Assembly: GCF_020921035.1 (NCBI RefSeq)
Contig: NC_063154.1
Coordinates: 5,332,001-5,396,000, forward strand
DNA length: 64,000 nucleotides
Direction of reading: 5' to 3'
DNA from: Rhodamnia argentea
Lineage: Eukaryota; Streptophyta; Magnoliopsida; Myrtales; Myrtaceae
Part shown: positions 13,101 through 25,073 of the stretch, in pieces
Position numbering within the stretch: position 1 is the stretch's first letter
Layout: every line of letters starts with the position of its first letter
Made by a program: the position numbers and the translations under genes
Notes under the pieces: model-generated
What the model saw: only the letters and a program-made list of their open reading frames with translations
Told to the model about the DNA's origin: nothing
Databases searched by the model: none

Positions 13101-16100
13101 CAATACGCAATTTGCACTTAAATTTTGGTCTTGTTTCTCGAGAAAACTACCATAGAAGTTCTAAACCTATGGCAATTGTATCAATTCAATCCTTAATTTT
13201 ATTTTATTTTTTGTGCCAATTGAGTCCTAAACCTTTTTCAATAGTGCCAATTCAATCCATTTAGCCGGTAGGCACTAACGTGGCAAATCTTTAATAATAA
13301 TTTATATTTTTTTATTCTTTATATTTTTTAAGGGCTCACGACCCTCGCCCGGGGGCTGGTAGGGCTGTCAGCCCAAACCAAACAAAAAAAAGACATTATT
13401 TAAAATCTAAAAAATAATTAAAAATAATAAATATTATTAAAAAAATTCCACATTAGCCGACACTGGCCAAATGGATTGAATTGACACAATACAGAAAAAA
13501 TAATTAAAAAACTAATTAAAGATGGAAAATTTTAATATTATTAAAAAGTTGTCACATCGGTATCGACAAGTCAAATGGACTGAATTGGTGCAAGACATAA
13601 AAAGTTACTAAAATACTAAAAGAATAATTAAAAATAAAAATATAAAAATATTATTAAAAATTTACCACGTCAACGCTAGCAACACCATGTTAGCACTGGC
13701 CAGCCAAATAAACTAAAGCGGCACAATTCCAATAAGTTAATGATTTTTTTGATAATTCACTCCTTGTTTCTCAAAAATGATTATAAAACAAAGAATCAAC
13801 TTCTCATTGATTCTTATTTCTGCTCCAAATCTGTTTCCGAAAACAGAATCGGAGAATTTGAGAATCAAAATCATTTAGTCACCAAACAAGTTTCTCATCT
13901 TTTTCTATTCCGAGAAACATAATCGGAGAATCGGAATCGTTGCCAAATAGACCCTAACAATTTCACATTTCAGAACTTGTACAACATAAAGCAATAAGCA
14001 TTTTTAGGAATGAATAGGGCAGTCACTCCAAAAGATCTTGGCGTGAAATAGACTGAAGAACATCTTCAGGGGATAGTAACAAGCTGTCCAAGCCCAGATC
14101 TTGGTGTTAAATGGTCACTCTAAAAGATCTGGATTTTAACAGCATATTATTGCATGTTCAGTATATATACATTTGAGATCAATTTATCTGTCCATTGTAC
14201 TGTAATCAAGATAGAGAAAAATCAAACTGAGAGACTGAGGGAAGAGTACTCTTCTGACCTGGCCAGTTCGGAAAAATAATTTCGTATAGCCAACTTGGTA
14301 CATCTCAGGCAAAATGTTGAATTGATGAAGAATGGCAACTGAAACACTGAGTGAATCCTGAGAAGCCACATCATCCAAAAGAAGGAAACCATATCTGCAG
14401 AAAGATAACCAAAACCATCAGATGCTAAAAACACTGATGAAAAATGCAAAACAAAGATGATAGGCAGATGAGAATTGTTAACGAGTTCGGCGTGCATCAA
14501 CCCAAAAACAAAAAAAATTACCTTCTTGCAAATTTTTGGTGAGACATTCTGGTAGGAAAGCCAGACCTGGAAATTCGAACAACTTCTAGGACTCCACAAC
14601 ATCTTAACTGCTGCAATACCAGACCTTGTTCGTATTTTCCAGGAGACTGGAAATTATTGGGCTTAATACAACGTATGAAGTGTGGAGTGGTGCTCTCGAG
14701 GCGTTTCATTAATTGAAAAAGTTGACCCTGTGAACAAGGGGTCAGCACATTTAATTATCTCAAATGGATGAACCTAGTCATAAATACTCAGATCACCAAT
14801 CTCTAAGCATGAAGTAACTCTAATGACTCGTACGTAGAAGTCAAAGCATCCTTCTTTCCATGTCACATTGTCCAATTTTTCCTTTCAAGTAGTATAAATC
14901 ATATAAAAGAAAGAATATTACAGACTTTAACAGAGAAAAACGGAGCATAAAACACAGCTCAATAGGGAAAACAGAAATGGAATAACTTTAGCTACAGCTT
15001 ACTTCAATGATGGTTCGATTTTTTCTCCTGAAAATTTTATTGAAGCTCAAGCCTAAAATACGCACTTTGACCCTATCATACGTTCTCATCCGAACTGGAA
15101 AGAATCAGAGATGTTTCGCAATTTTCACCGCTTTAACAACCGCAGTCTGTTATTTCCTATCTGAAGCGATTATTTTGTGAAGCATAACTTTGCAACGATT
15201 ACAGCTGAATTAGCTATTCAAAGACTTAAGCTTGCCTATAATTAATCAGTTATGACTTATCAACAAACTATTTTGTCCATGCTTAGCAGTGGAATGGCAT
15301 AAGGTTTTGGGAATAAGCTAGGAAAGCAAATTGATCCTCAAAGAATTGAGAGTGCTTCAGGAGCTTACTACATTTATCTGCCAGAATCCACAGATACACT
15401 TTAAGAGATCAACATTGCCAATATGATTTCCACTTGTCTAAGATTTTCTTGTATAAGCTTGTGAAGCTCCGCACAATAATTTATCTTGTGTCAGTCGCAA
15501 CAAAGCATAGAATGGCAAAGAAAGTAGAAGTTTTGATGAAGTTTGACAAGTATTGCTTAGCCAGATACAAAATGCAGCACCTCAAAAATTTCTCCATAGA
15601 AAACAAAGAAAAGCACTCAATGAATCCTTGATATGCTTAGCATAATTTGTAGTGTTATTTTTTTGTTCATGGCTAGCCATAAGTTACGCAGTTAAAAGGC
15701 ATATCAGAGTTCAAAAGATACCTCGAGCGAGCAATCAGAACAATTAAATGACTTCAAAAATGCAAGAATCTTTACGCAGGTCACTTGCCTTGACCAGTTA
15801 TTAACAGGATATGCACTCATAAAGCCACATCTAGAAGAAGAGCTTTTTCCTCGACAAACATATAGTAAGTGTAGATTATATTTCAAAGTCAGCACACACA
15901 AGGCAATGGCCTACCATACACTGGAGCCCACATGACAAGATAGCTTCCAGTAAAAGCTGAAGAAATTTTCAAGAACCAGTCAATTGCATACCTTAAATTT
16001 CATTGCAACACTCAGCTTCTGAAATTCTGCACCACCTGCTTTAAACAGGGGGCCAGTGACATTCTTCTCAGATTGAGTCAACATATTTGACGCAAATACC

Positions 16101-19100
16101 TGAGGTAGTTGACAAGAGCATGAAGAAAGAAGTTGGATGGAGTCCAAGTGTAGCAAATCCCTGTTTTTATCTAGAAATCCTGTGGTTTCATATGTAACCT
16201 GAGATTTGAAGAAGGATAATAAATCTATTAGCTGGTCAGCAGCTTTCAGAAATGAACCTGAGAAAATTGCTGCCTTCAGATTCTCAAACACACCAAAAAC
16301 CTTACTAACTCTTTTAAGACTTAATGATCAGACATTTCCTCGTTTAATCCCCGTCATACACCTTAGGTTGTAATAGTTAGAACCAATAACAAAGATAACT
16401 ATATGCAGCTATTAATAGAGTGATCTCGACCAATGCCGGAGGATGATATTTTTTTGACCAGGCATTTCAGTATGTCAACAACAGTAACAAAGCTATCATT
16501 AAGAGAATTGTGTTCGGCCCATGTTCTCATTTAATTCTCAAAGTAATATCCTTGGGAATATCAGAGAGAATCAGTTTGTAAGATGTTACCTCCCCAGCAT
16601 AATGACAGACAGTAAATGCTTTGCCTCTGTCCCCTCTGAAACACGAATTAGAATGCAGATGCTGCTTCAGTTTATCGGCAAATGTCAAATCCGTCCCATT
16701 TGGAAAGGTGGACTCCTCATCTAGAAGGGACAACAAACCTAATGGCTTCTGCATAAACAATAAAGAAACCACATTCAAGAGGCATTCATATATTTAGTAA
16801 GAAGAAAATAGCCTGAGTGAGATATAAATGATCATGCTTTTCAAACAAAAAGGCAACAGAAGATGTGATAAGTACTTTTAGACATAGTGCCATATCAAGA
16901 ATCGATTACGATGCTGTCTTGGCATTGAATGGACAAAACAGCTTTAAAATTAAGATGGACAATAGCAACTGTTGGGGATTTCCGCTTAGTAATGCTACGC
17001 ATACTAAGACAGAGCCTAGTTTACTAAATTTGTTCACTAGGAGATGTGGTAGACAATAATTGGGCCTTTGAACAAGCGGCTCACATTCAGTATCCAGTAA
17101 AACTTTGCTATATCTCATTGTAAATCAATTTAGTATACGGTTTTCATTGAACCTAGCATTATTCTTTCCTTTATCATTAAGTGTAGTGGGTATGGTTCTT
17201 CGATTTTATAAATAAAAAAAAAAGGAGAAAGAGCTATGACTGCTCTTCTGAACCCAATATAATGTAATCTACAGTTGATAATTGCAAGATAACTCACCAG
17301 ACAGTATAGAAATGGCTTATTGTATTGCCAATCCCACGTAGTTAGATGAAAAAACATATTACTACATACCTTCTCAAAAAGATTAAGGCAATCTTGGTTA
17401 TCTTCAAAGTCAACCTTCGCCCAGTCAATGCCATCTTGAATATACTCCTGGTAAAGGGAGACAAAAATATGAATCCGTGGTCAAGAAATTGATGTGCAAG
17501 CGCTTGTGTTTAGAAGTAAAAGAAGAATTGTAGATTTCAAACTGCATTGGTGCATGCACAACAAACATAATTCAGTGTTCTACTGCATTCCAAAAGAAGT
17601 GTATCTTCTTGAACAGCTATTACAAACCCAGAGCTTTTTTAGCTGTCAAGATGAAATCAGGACTATTATCAACAAGAGCTTTTTTTTGTTACCCGACAAT
17701 GAGTTCACTTCATGGTAAGTTCACGTAAACATTCGACCATTTTTCCAGTTAAAGCAACCAAAGCATATTTTTTTTCTTACTATAATGGAGATACAATTTA
17801 CAGTGACCACAAGTGAATATTCACTTAGCAATATTGACTACATTGCAAAAGTCCACAAATAATTGCATATGATTAATGATCCTATTGAAGTCACTGTATT
17901 TGTTTGGGTTTGTTTAGTGAGAGTGAGGCAAAGAGAAGTGTTTAAGAACAGAGCTCTGAGAAGAATGATCTGTTGGTCTTACCCTAGATAGGTAACACCT
18001 TTTATTAACAAATAACAACATATTGCAGAAGCACCCTTCCACTTACTACTCTCTCAACAATATTGAACAATTCAATATATCAGGTGATAGTTAACGTGAT
18101 ATTTTGAAAGACCATCAATGATTTCTGTAGCTAGAACCTCGTTCATTTGCAATGAGAGGGCATGAATGGATGTATGAAATTTGATAGCTAATTTCAAGTT
18201 AGTATCTTGCCCATATTGAGGAAACAAAATATACAACTCACCTCCTGCTCTAGCTTGAATAAATGCCGATTGAAATGTTGCTGCAGCCTTTCATTTGCAT
18301 AATTTATACAAAACTGCTCAAAGCTATTTTTCTGCAACAACAATATAGCATAAGAGACAGAAATACCAAATAGAACTGATAATTAATCAAAGAGAAAGTT
18401 CAATACATACATCAAACGATTCAAAACCATAGATATCGAGAATACTGATGGATCTCCCTGAACGCCGTTTGCCAACTGCAAGCGACTTGTTAATTTGTTC
18501 CACCAGCCAATCAAACAAACAAGAATAAACTGATTTGGCCAGGGCATCTCTTGTCACAATAGCCTGAAAGAAGAAAGCCATTACAGAGCAGTGAAAAAAG
18601 TTCTACCACTCTTACTGGTCATAAAGGGATCTCAAGTTGTAGGGTGAGGGAAACAACAAACTCAAATGATAATGATGATAAGAAAACTGGTTAACCAGAC
18701 TTCTCATTACCTAGTGACCCATGAAATTGGAATGGTAGTTGCCTGTCTTCATTTTATTCTTTCATTTGGACAAACTCTATCGATTGAAGCATGATATTTG
18801 AACATTCTTTAACAGATGAAATAAGATACCGAACAATACCAAGGAGTGGAAGAAAGAGTGCTAACTATATATCAACAGATAAGAACATATGACTGTTTCT
18901 ACATCAAAGAATTCACAATTTCTTAACTTAGCAACATTCTAAGGACTTCTCACCTGTGAGAGTGTGAGTTGTTGGACAATTGTATCATTCCCAACTCTCA
19001 TTTTCCGAGTCGACAGGGCTAAATTGAGTTCCCCACAACTACATCCCATCAACTTCGCTACAGTACTAAGACCTGCAATATGACAGAGAAGAAAGCCAAA

Positions 19101-22100
19101 TCAAAAAATCTGTTCTCAAACACTATGAATTTGGACAGATATAAATGCCGATATAACCCATGTCACCTAACATTAGAAATGATCATGGCTATGCGGAAGC
19201 TAGATACAGAGAAATTTCATGAAGTTAACATTTGTCTCAGTAAGTACGAACCTGTCGTATCTACCGCTGAATTAGATGAATAGAACACAGCATAACTAAA
19301 AAAAGGTTGTTTACAAAAAACAAAGTTAAGTCCTACCATATATGAATTTGCTGTATGTTGAAGCAAGTCGATGATTACGTCGCTAACATCCTACGCCGTT
19401 AATCTTCCCATAGAAGTTAAAAAAACAGGTTAATTAATTAAAGTGTTCAATTCTATTAACTCTTCATAAAATGCAGCTTTTCTCTGGAAAAAAGAATACT
19501 AAACGAAATCTAAAAAAATGTTTGACTTAAACCTCTGGAGATTTCTTACCCTCATCTTCCACGGCCTCCGCATGGTTTTCATTGTCAATCACTGTAAATG
19601 CAACATTTCCCAGCCATAATACTGCAGCAAGCATTGCAAATACACTCTCTTGGTCTTCCTTGCTTATATGGACAACATCCAGAGCTTCCTGCCTCAGTAG
19701 CAGTGACACTTAGGTTTATGTGACCGACTTAGGTCGTCATAATGACAGAAAGGGTATACGAATGTCTGTGCAAGAGGGAAGAAGACATACCATAACAATG
19801 CGGAACTGTTCGGCATCATCAACTCCAGGGATCGAAAAGCAGTTGCTCTGCTTCAAATAGTTATATTCATCGACACTTCTAAGATTTAATTTTTCTATGC
19901 CACAAGAATTAAAAAGCACATGATCAGATCAATTCTCAGTATAAACCTATATAATAACAAGGCATCAGCATTGCTGTATGATTTTTTGCTATGCCACAAA
20001 TTGTCAGGAGACCAGAACTGCTTTGAAAGATAAGTAGTGAATACCAAAATGTATTATAACAGATAAATCTTAGGCCCAGGGAAAGGAGACAAGAAAGAGG
20101 TACACTAAGGGCTATGTATAGTATACTTTAATTTTGTCTTTCTGGACATCGTAGATGGATTGCCTCAGCTTCTGTTCATAAAAAGGCAATTCCCTAAACA
20201 TTTTTCAAGATCAAATATTAACACTTTCTATGATTCTGAGTAACTAGATCCCACATTACTGTCATAGCATATACTTTAAATTAGCCTGGTAATCAACAAT
20301 AGATTGATTTCAGGGCAATATCAGGGAAATTAATCAACAAATGGGTCAAATTCAAGCGCCATGCCAAGAAAAGGACATTTCAGACAATCCTCCTCAAGGC
20401 TTCGGCTGTTTTGGACGGAAAGTAACAGGACAATTTCTATGTTCCAAATAGCCATTTTGCAAAAATTGGGATTTATTGGCATTTTACTCTGAATCTTTCT
20501 AATACACGTTCAGCAAGTCTTGTTGTAATGTCATTCTAGACCTTTTGGACTCTTTTCCTGTAAACAATCTTGTATATAGCAAAAATTAAGTTTCTTCAGA
20601 ACAAGAAATTGAGAAAATGGAGATTTCAAGTATAGTATATCCCAGTCCATTTGTGCAATGGGTCAAGGATGCTTTCTAGAGTATTCTCTTCTAAGGTGGA
20701 CATGGTGATATAGCATGCCTGTACTCTTTTATAGGTTACCATTGTCATCACGATATTCTTTCAAGTAGAGCTTTTTACAAGTGAGACAGTGGTAAAGTTC
20801 CTGTTTCTGCATTTTTGCAATGCTGATCCATCAGTACCCTAGAATATGCTAAATGAAGGATTCAAACAAAATATATACCTCTAACAGAGCAAGGAGCTCC
20901 AGCGCAGAGCTGATAGAAAATATGGTAAGACCTTTCTCCTTCTGCACATTGGACTACTCTAGACTGTTCATAGAATGAGTATTCGATCAAAACAAAAAAC
21001 TGGCAGCATTCCAATTACAAACAGCTGAGCGAAAATCTTACCTTCTCAAGTAGAACTTCATCATAACAGAAGAAAAACAAGAAGGAGAAACAAAACATTA
21101 GTTGGGTGTGACCTACAGAGAATCCAAAGGAAACAGAAATGAGAAAACGAATAGAATCATCTTACAGGTCTGAATCTTGGCTCCAGAGATTTTTCCAGTT
21201 TCACTGAACTGTATTTCAATCAACTTCCCCTGTCACATGAATAACTCAAGTTAACCCAACATGAAATGCCAAAGATGTCCTCCAAGCAACCCAAGCATGT
21301 CAAACAAATGGAGGCAAGAAAGCTTACAAAGCGACTTGAGTTGTCATTTCTTAAGGTTTTTGCATTACCAAAGGCTTCCAATATTGGATTAGTCTTCAAT
21401 ATTTCATATTCAATTCCACTCCCACCACCAAGGGCAGCCAAATATTGCATTGCTATCTTTGCAGTCTCAGTTTTGCCTGCTCCACTTTCACCGCTGGAGG
21501 AATAAAGAGATGAAACCATAACTACAGGATTCAACAAATGACATATGAGCCAATGACTGCTATCTGAAAGGCCTAGTACTAAATCTGTTCAACAGAAAAT
21601 AATGCACACAGATTTTAAAAGGGATCCTAATTTAATCATCAAGGTCCTTTCTCACTCTTTCTCACTATACAGCCTATGCTCTGACTGCCTCATTATTGTG
21701 CAGTGCGCTCATTCCACCATTGTTTCTAGCACGCGTTCCATAATCATGGACATGAAAAGACAAACCAACAGATAACAATTGCACAATTCCCTCTCGGATG
21801 AAAACAACAATAATACTTCAAAGAGATTTATGAATCCTAAGGTCCTTGGAAATATATTCGAGTTAGCTAACATTAAACCACAATGCAAACTAGTACATAG
21901 AGTGGTAAGTTCTTAGTTGTCAGAACAGAGATAAAGAAACTCTTTTATTTCTCATAAAAGAGAAACACAAATCCACTCTGTCCTACTCTAGCTTATCATT
22001 TAACAGTATAGGTAATAAACAATTCAAGTACATCAGAAATGTGCAAGGAAAGAAAAAGGAAAAAAAAAAGCATAATCGAAAGAAAACATCACAAAACTAT

Positions 22101-24476
22101 GTGAAGTCAAACAAAATGCCACGTCCAAATAAAAGAGCACAATGCGAAAGTAACCGACGATTCTAAGCCCCCAAACAGTCTCTTGTGGTGTTCCTTCCAA
22201 GGCGCACGAGACAAAGTGGTGCAGCACTAAGACTTCTTCTAACGAATTGAGCCACTTCCATAAGCATTCCAACAGGTAAAAAGCTGGATGGCAGGACTTG
22301 GCATAACCCATGCCACCCAAAATGAGCTAAGAATATGTAAAGCTTAAGAGCAAAGTCACAATGAAGAAAGAAATGATCAACAGATTCCCCCGATGCAACA
22401 CCAATCTGGAACAATGAAAAGTACAAAGGCAAGTGCTCGACCAAAAGGACGGTCCATCATTATTAACCAAAAGGTTGTCACAAGAAACCTAGACCTCAGA
22501 TGCCTAGGATGAGATTATCACCATAAATCAACGCATTACATAATAATACAAGTTCAAGAATATAAAAGAAAGATGCAAAATAAAGTTTCCCCAAACTCAA
22601 CCCAAGAAGCTGCACAGGCATAATTGGTATCTTGATGCGTAGTATTCAAGTCTACTATACACACTGTAAATAAAAAAAAAAGTGAAAGAAGGCGATGCTA
22701 AGATGCTAACCTTATGATGATGGACTGGTTAACTTCATCTGAAAGAAAGAAAACTTATATAAGAACTCGTTCACAACTCCCAAAGGTTGTATTCAAGTAA
22801 AAAATTGACTAAAATTGAAAAACACCTCGTATCATTTCCCTTATTGCCGTATCCGTGATAGCATAGACATGAGGACTCTCCACACGCTTATTCTTGTATG
22901 CCTCAATGTAATCATTGCCATATAAAGGAACTTTCTTGAAGGGATTTATAGCTACCAATACTGGCCCTGCTTTGGTCTTAAATGCAAAATTTTACAAGCA
23001 AAATGGCATCAGCAAGAACAGAAAAGAAAACTGCAAATTGAACATTAGAAGATACTTACATAGATCATGTCTTGATTGTACCGATACTGAAGATTGTACA
23101 ATACTGAGGGTTCACTCAAATAACTTAACTGCATGAGATCATCCACTCCATCCAGGATATCAGGATTTGCTGGGAGCAAACTTTCCTCTTTTACTTTAAG
23201 AATCTACACTTAGGATGCAACTTCACCATAAATAAATAAACATCGATCTTCAAACACTAATGCAGTGGTTTAGAGTTTCCATAGTGACTCACTTTCCCCT
23301 CAGGAAGTGAAACTAGGGTCTCCACCCCTGCAGTTGATAATACCTTCACCAGCTCCCAATCCCCATTTGGAGTTTGAAACCAAGATTGAAGTTTCTGGAA
23401 CAAACAAAGTTACCACGTAATTGTGTGATTAATTAAATAGTGCGTAATTTTTATTATCACCCAATCCCTTCCTGAGTTACTAAAACTTAGTCAAAGAAAC
23501 AACTCGATAGCTTAAGCAAGGGAGTTGCATCTTCTAAATGCGAGGACGAGGGATAGGATGATTAAAAACACGCTTTAGTATGCGATGGGAACCGCGTTTC
23601 ATTTACAGCTTTCTGAAACAATTGCTAGGAAAATCAATAAATTAAAATGAACTTTCTCACAATTACTAACAGAGTTCTCACAGTGCAGACCAATGCGGGC
23701 ATGCACATAAGCAAGACCTTAGATTTATCCTTTTATCAGGGAAGATTCCCGATGCAACAGTTTCAACAGCACAATTGTTTACCAATCACATCCAAGATTC
23801 GAGAGTAGTTCATATCCACAGTAGAAGTAAAGCTGATATTATTTGTTACACAAGAATAAACACACGGAGAGCTAGCATGTAATTGTATCATATGCTTGCT
23901 AGCCAAACAGAAATCGAGATAAAGAAAGAAGGGAAAAAAAAAAAGCCTATAGCTAAAAGAATTACAAAAATTTACTGGAAATGCAGGACATTCTGTCAAA
24001 AAGTGATGTTTGAGAAAATAACTGACTTCACCAATTAAAGTGTCCTTTTCTTTTTTCCGGGTTCAAGATCAATAGTGGAAAGCAGCAAAATTAATGTGTA
24101 CCTTCTTGGAGGCATAAGGAGTCATGTCACCCCATATCCTGTCAATACGAGAAGTCGAGGTCGAGGGCAAGGGCAGAGCCACTGCCTCAGAGTCTTCATC
24201 GCCAATAGAGGGCCTCTCTTCACCTGATACAGGACTTCCACCATAGGGAGAATCCTCATTGGCTAGGTCCACGTTAGAATTACTCCTTTCAGCACCTCCA
24301 GCTACGCCGTCCCCAAGAGTCCCATTTCCTAGAACACGGGATGACATCGCATCGCTGCTACCAAGCTTCTCACTCATTGCAAGGTCATCAGATGCTTGCG
24401 TATCCATGAACCTAAACTGACCAGGCAAGGATTTGATTGACTGAAGGGAAGGCAAGACTTGGGACCTCCCTGACAT
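10113..24476 (-). CDS. ATM1: Class VIII unconventional myosin heavy chain
   Basis: An actin-based motor of the plant-specific class VIII, which acts at the cell cortex, plasmodesmata and endosomes. Twenty-three coding exons close in frame: 24102-24476, 23293-23394, 23060-23203, 22826-22976, 22711-22738, 21328-21493, 21166-21229, 21042-21055, 20879-20963, 19791-19894, 19550-19688, 18954-19072, 18411-18563, 18242-18331, 17370-17447, 16590-16748, 15992-16198, 14522-14727, 14259-14394, 12232-12361, 11978-12124, 11317-11381 and 10113-10772. They give 1,173 residues (Arabidopsis ATM1 about 1,166). The N-terminal extension contains the class VIII 'LQSIKSLP' motif. The P-loop GESGAGKT lies near 268-275, switch I NDNSSRF at the end of exon 6, and switch [11 protein letters not shown] near 540-548. 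Exons 20-22 encode four IQ motifs ([44 protein letters not shown]) that bind calmodulin. Exon 23 is the short coiled-coil tail ending in a basic KKKWWGRR segment. No frame break was found. Intronic insertions are listed separately. It could be called VIII-1 or VIII-A; the class is certain. Confidence 0.97.
12767..13954. mobile_element. Inverted-repeat element in myosin intron 19 (carries a nested insertion)
   Basis: The left end GGGTGCATTTAAAAAATC...ATTCCGAT pairs with the right end, whose reverse complement is GGGTCTATTTGGCAACGATTCCGAT. The GGGTCTATTTGG type of end is typical of Tourist/PIF-like MITEs. Both arms continue with TTTGGTAATC/ACCAAACAAG and GAATCGGA-like phrases. The flanks TGA and TAA are not a clean target duplication. 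The middle (about 13143-13740) is a second inverted-repeat unit. It lies between myosin exons 19 and 20, outside the splice sites. Confidence 0.55.
13143..13740. mobile_element. Nested inverted-repeat element with GC core
   Basis: The left half contains GCCAATTCAATCCATTTAGCC followed by AACGTGGCAAATCTTTAATAATA. The right half in reverse complement gives TTTATTTGGCTGGCC and GACGTGGTAAATTTTTAATAATA. A GC-rich core (about 13325-13375) contains GACCCTCGCCCGGGGGC. Related 'tcaattcaatcc...gacgtggca' units repeat three times on the right. It is non-coding and lies inside the larger element at 12767-13954, so it probably inserted later. Borders are approximate. Confidence 0.5.
22030..22480 (-). pseudogene. 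LINE reverse-transcriptase C-terminal remnant (zf-RVT-like)
   Basis: The minus strand of myosin intron 5 encodes '[18 protein letters not shown]' and, after it, '[11 protein letters not shown]'. This fits the ESVDHLFLHC...W...PLCLxW.IWRERN pattern at the C-terminus of plant LINE (non-LTR) polyproteins, a zinc-finger-like reverse-transcriptase-associated region. No catalytic YADD or endonuclease part is seen, and the expected W/ERN residues are degraded. It is therefore a short dead fragment in the same orientation as the myosin gene, not an exon of it. Confidence 0.55.
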
Positions 24477-25073
24477 TTTTCACTCCAGCTTTGTCCAGAA
24501 TCGCCAACAAGCTGATACAGAGGATAAAGACTGAAATCAGAAAGCTCGCTTTACGCCAAGACACTTTAACAGACTTTAAAAAGGACCCACTCGATGGCTT
24601 ATCAACTTGGTATTGGTGGGGACCATAATTCGACAGAGAGAGCTCAATGCTCTTCAACCTAAAGCTTCAATAGACCCTGAAAGCAAAACAACCAAAATGC
24701 TGGACTCGCTAACTAATTCAGCATCCCATAAACGGTTCACACGAGAATGTAAGTTTCCAAATCAACCGACCCTTGAATTCTCCACACGGACCAAACTACG
24801 CAAAGCTAACCCCACAAGCACCGTTCCCGAGTAACCATTAGTAAGACGAGAACGACGCGTTAAACAGTAATCGCACAAAACTCCCCGTTCTTCACTTGCA
24901 ATTCGTTTCGCATCCGTTCACTCGCCGAACAAGTCCCGTGCGGACACAATCCGCCGCGGCAACGAATCTCGACCCGATCCGCTAGCGCCACGGGTCATCG
25001 CTAGCTCGTACTCAGGCCAAAATCGGCAAATGCGAAACGGGGAAACCAAAAAAAAAAAAAAAAGAATCGTACC
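24477..25073 (-). other. Probable intron-containing 5' leader of the myosin gene
   Basis: On the minus strand a good acceptor (TTGATTTCAG) ends at 24531 and a donor (GGAG|GTACGA) sits at 25072. This would place an intron of about 540 bases in the 5' untranslated region, leaving a short leader exon 24477-24530 before the start codon. Upstream exon sequence would extend from 25073 towards the CT/GA-rich zone near 25200-25440. It is inferred from splice signals only. Confidence 0.5.
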
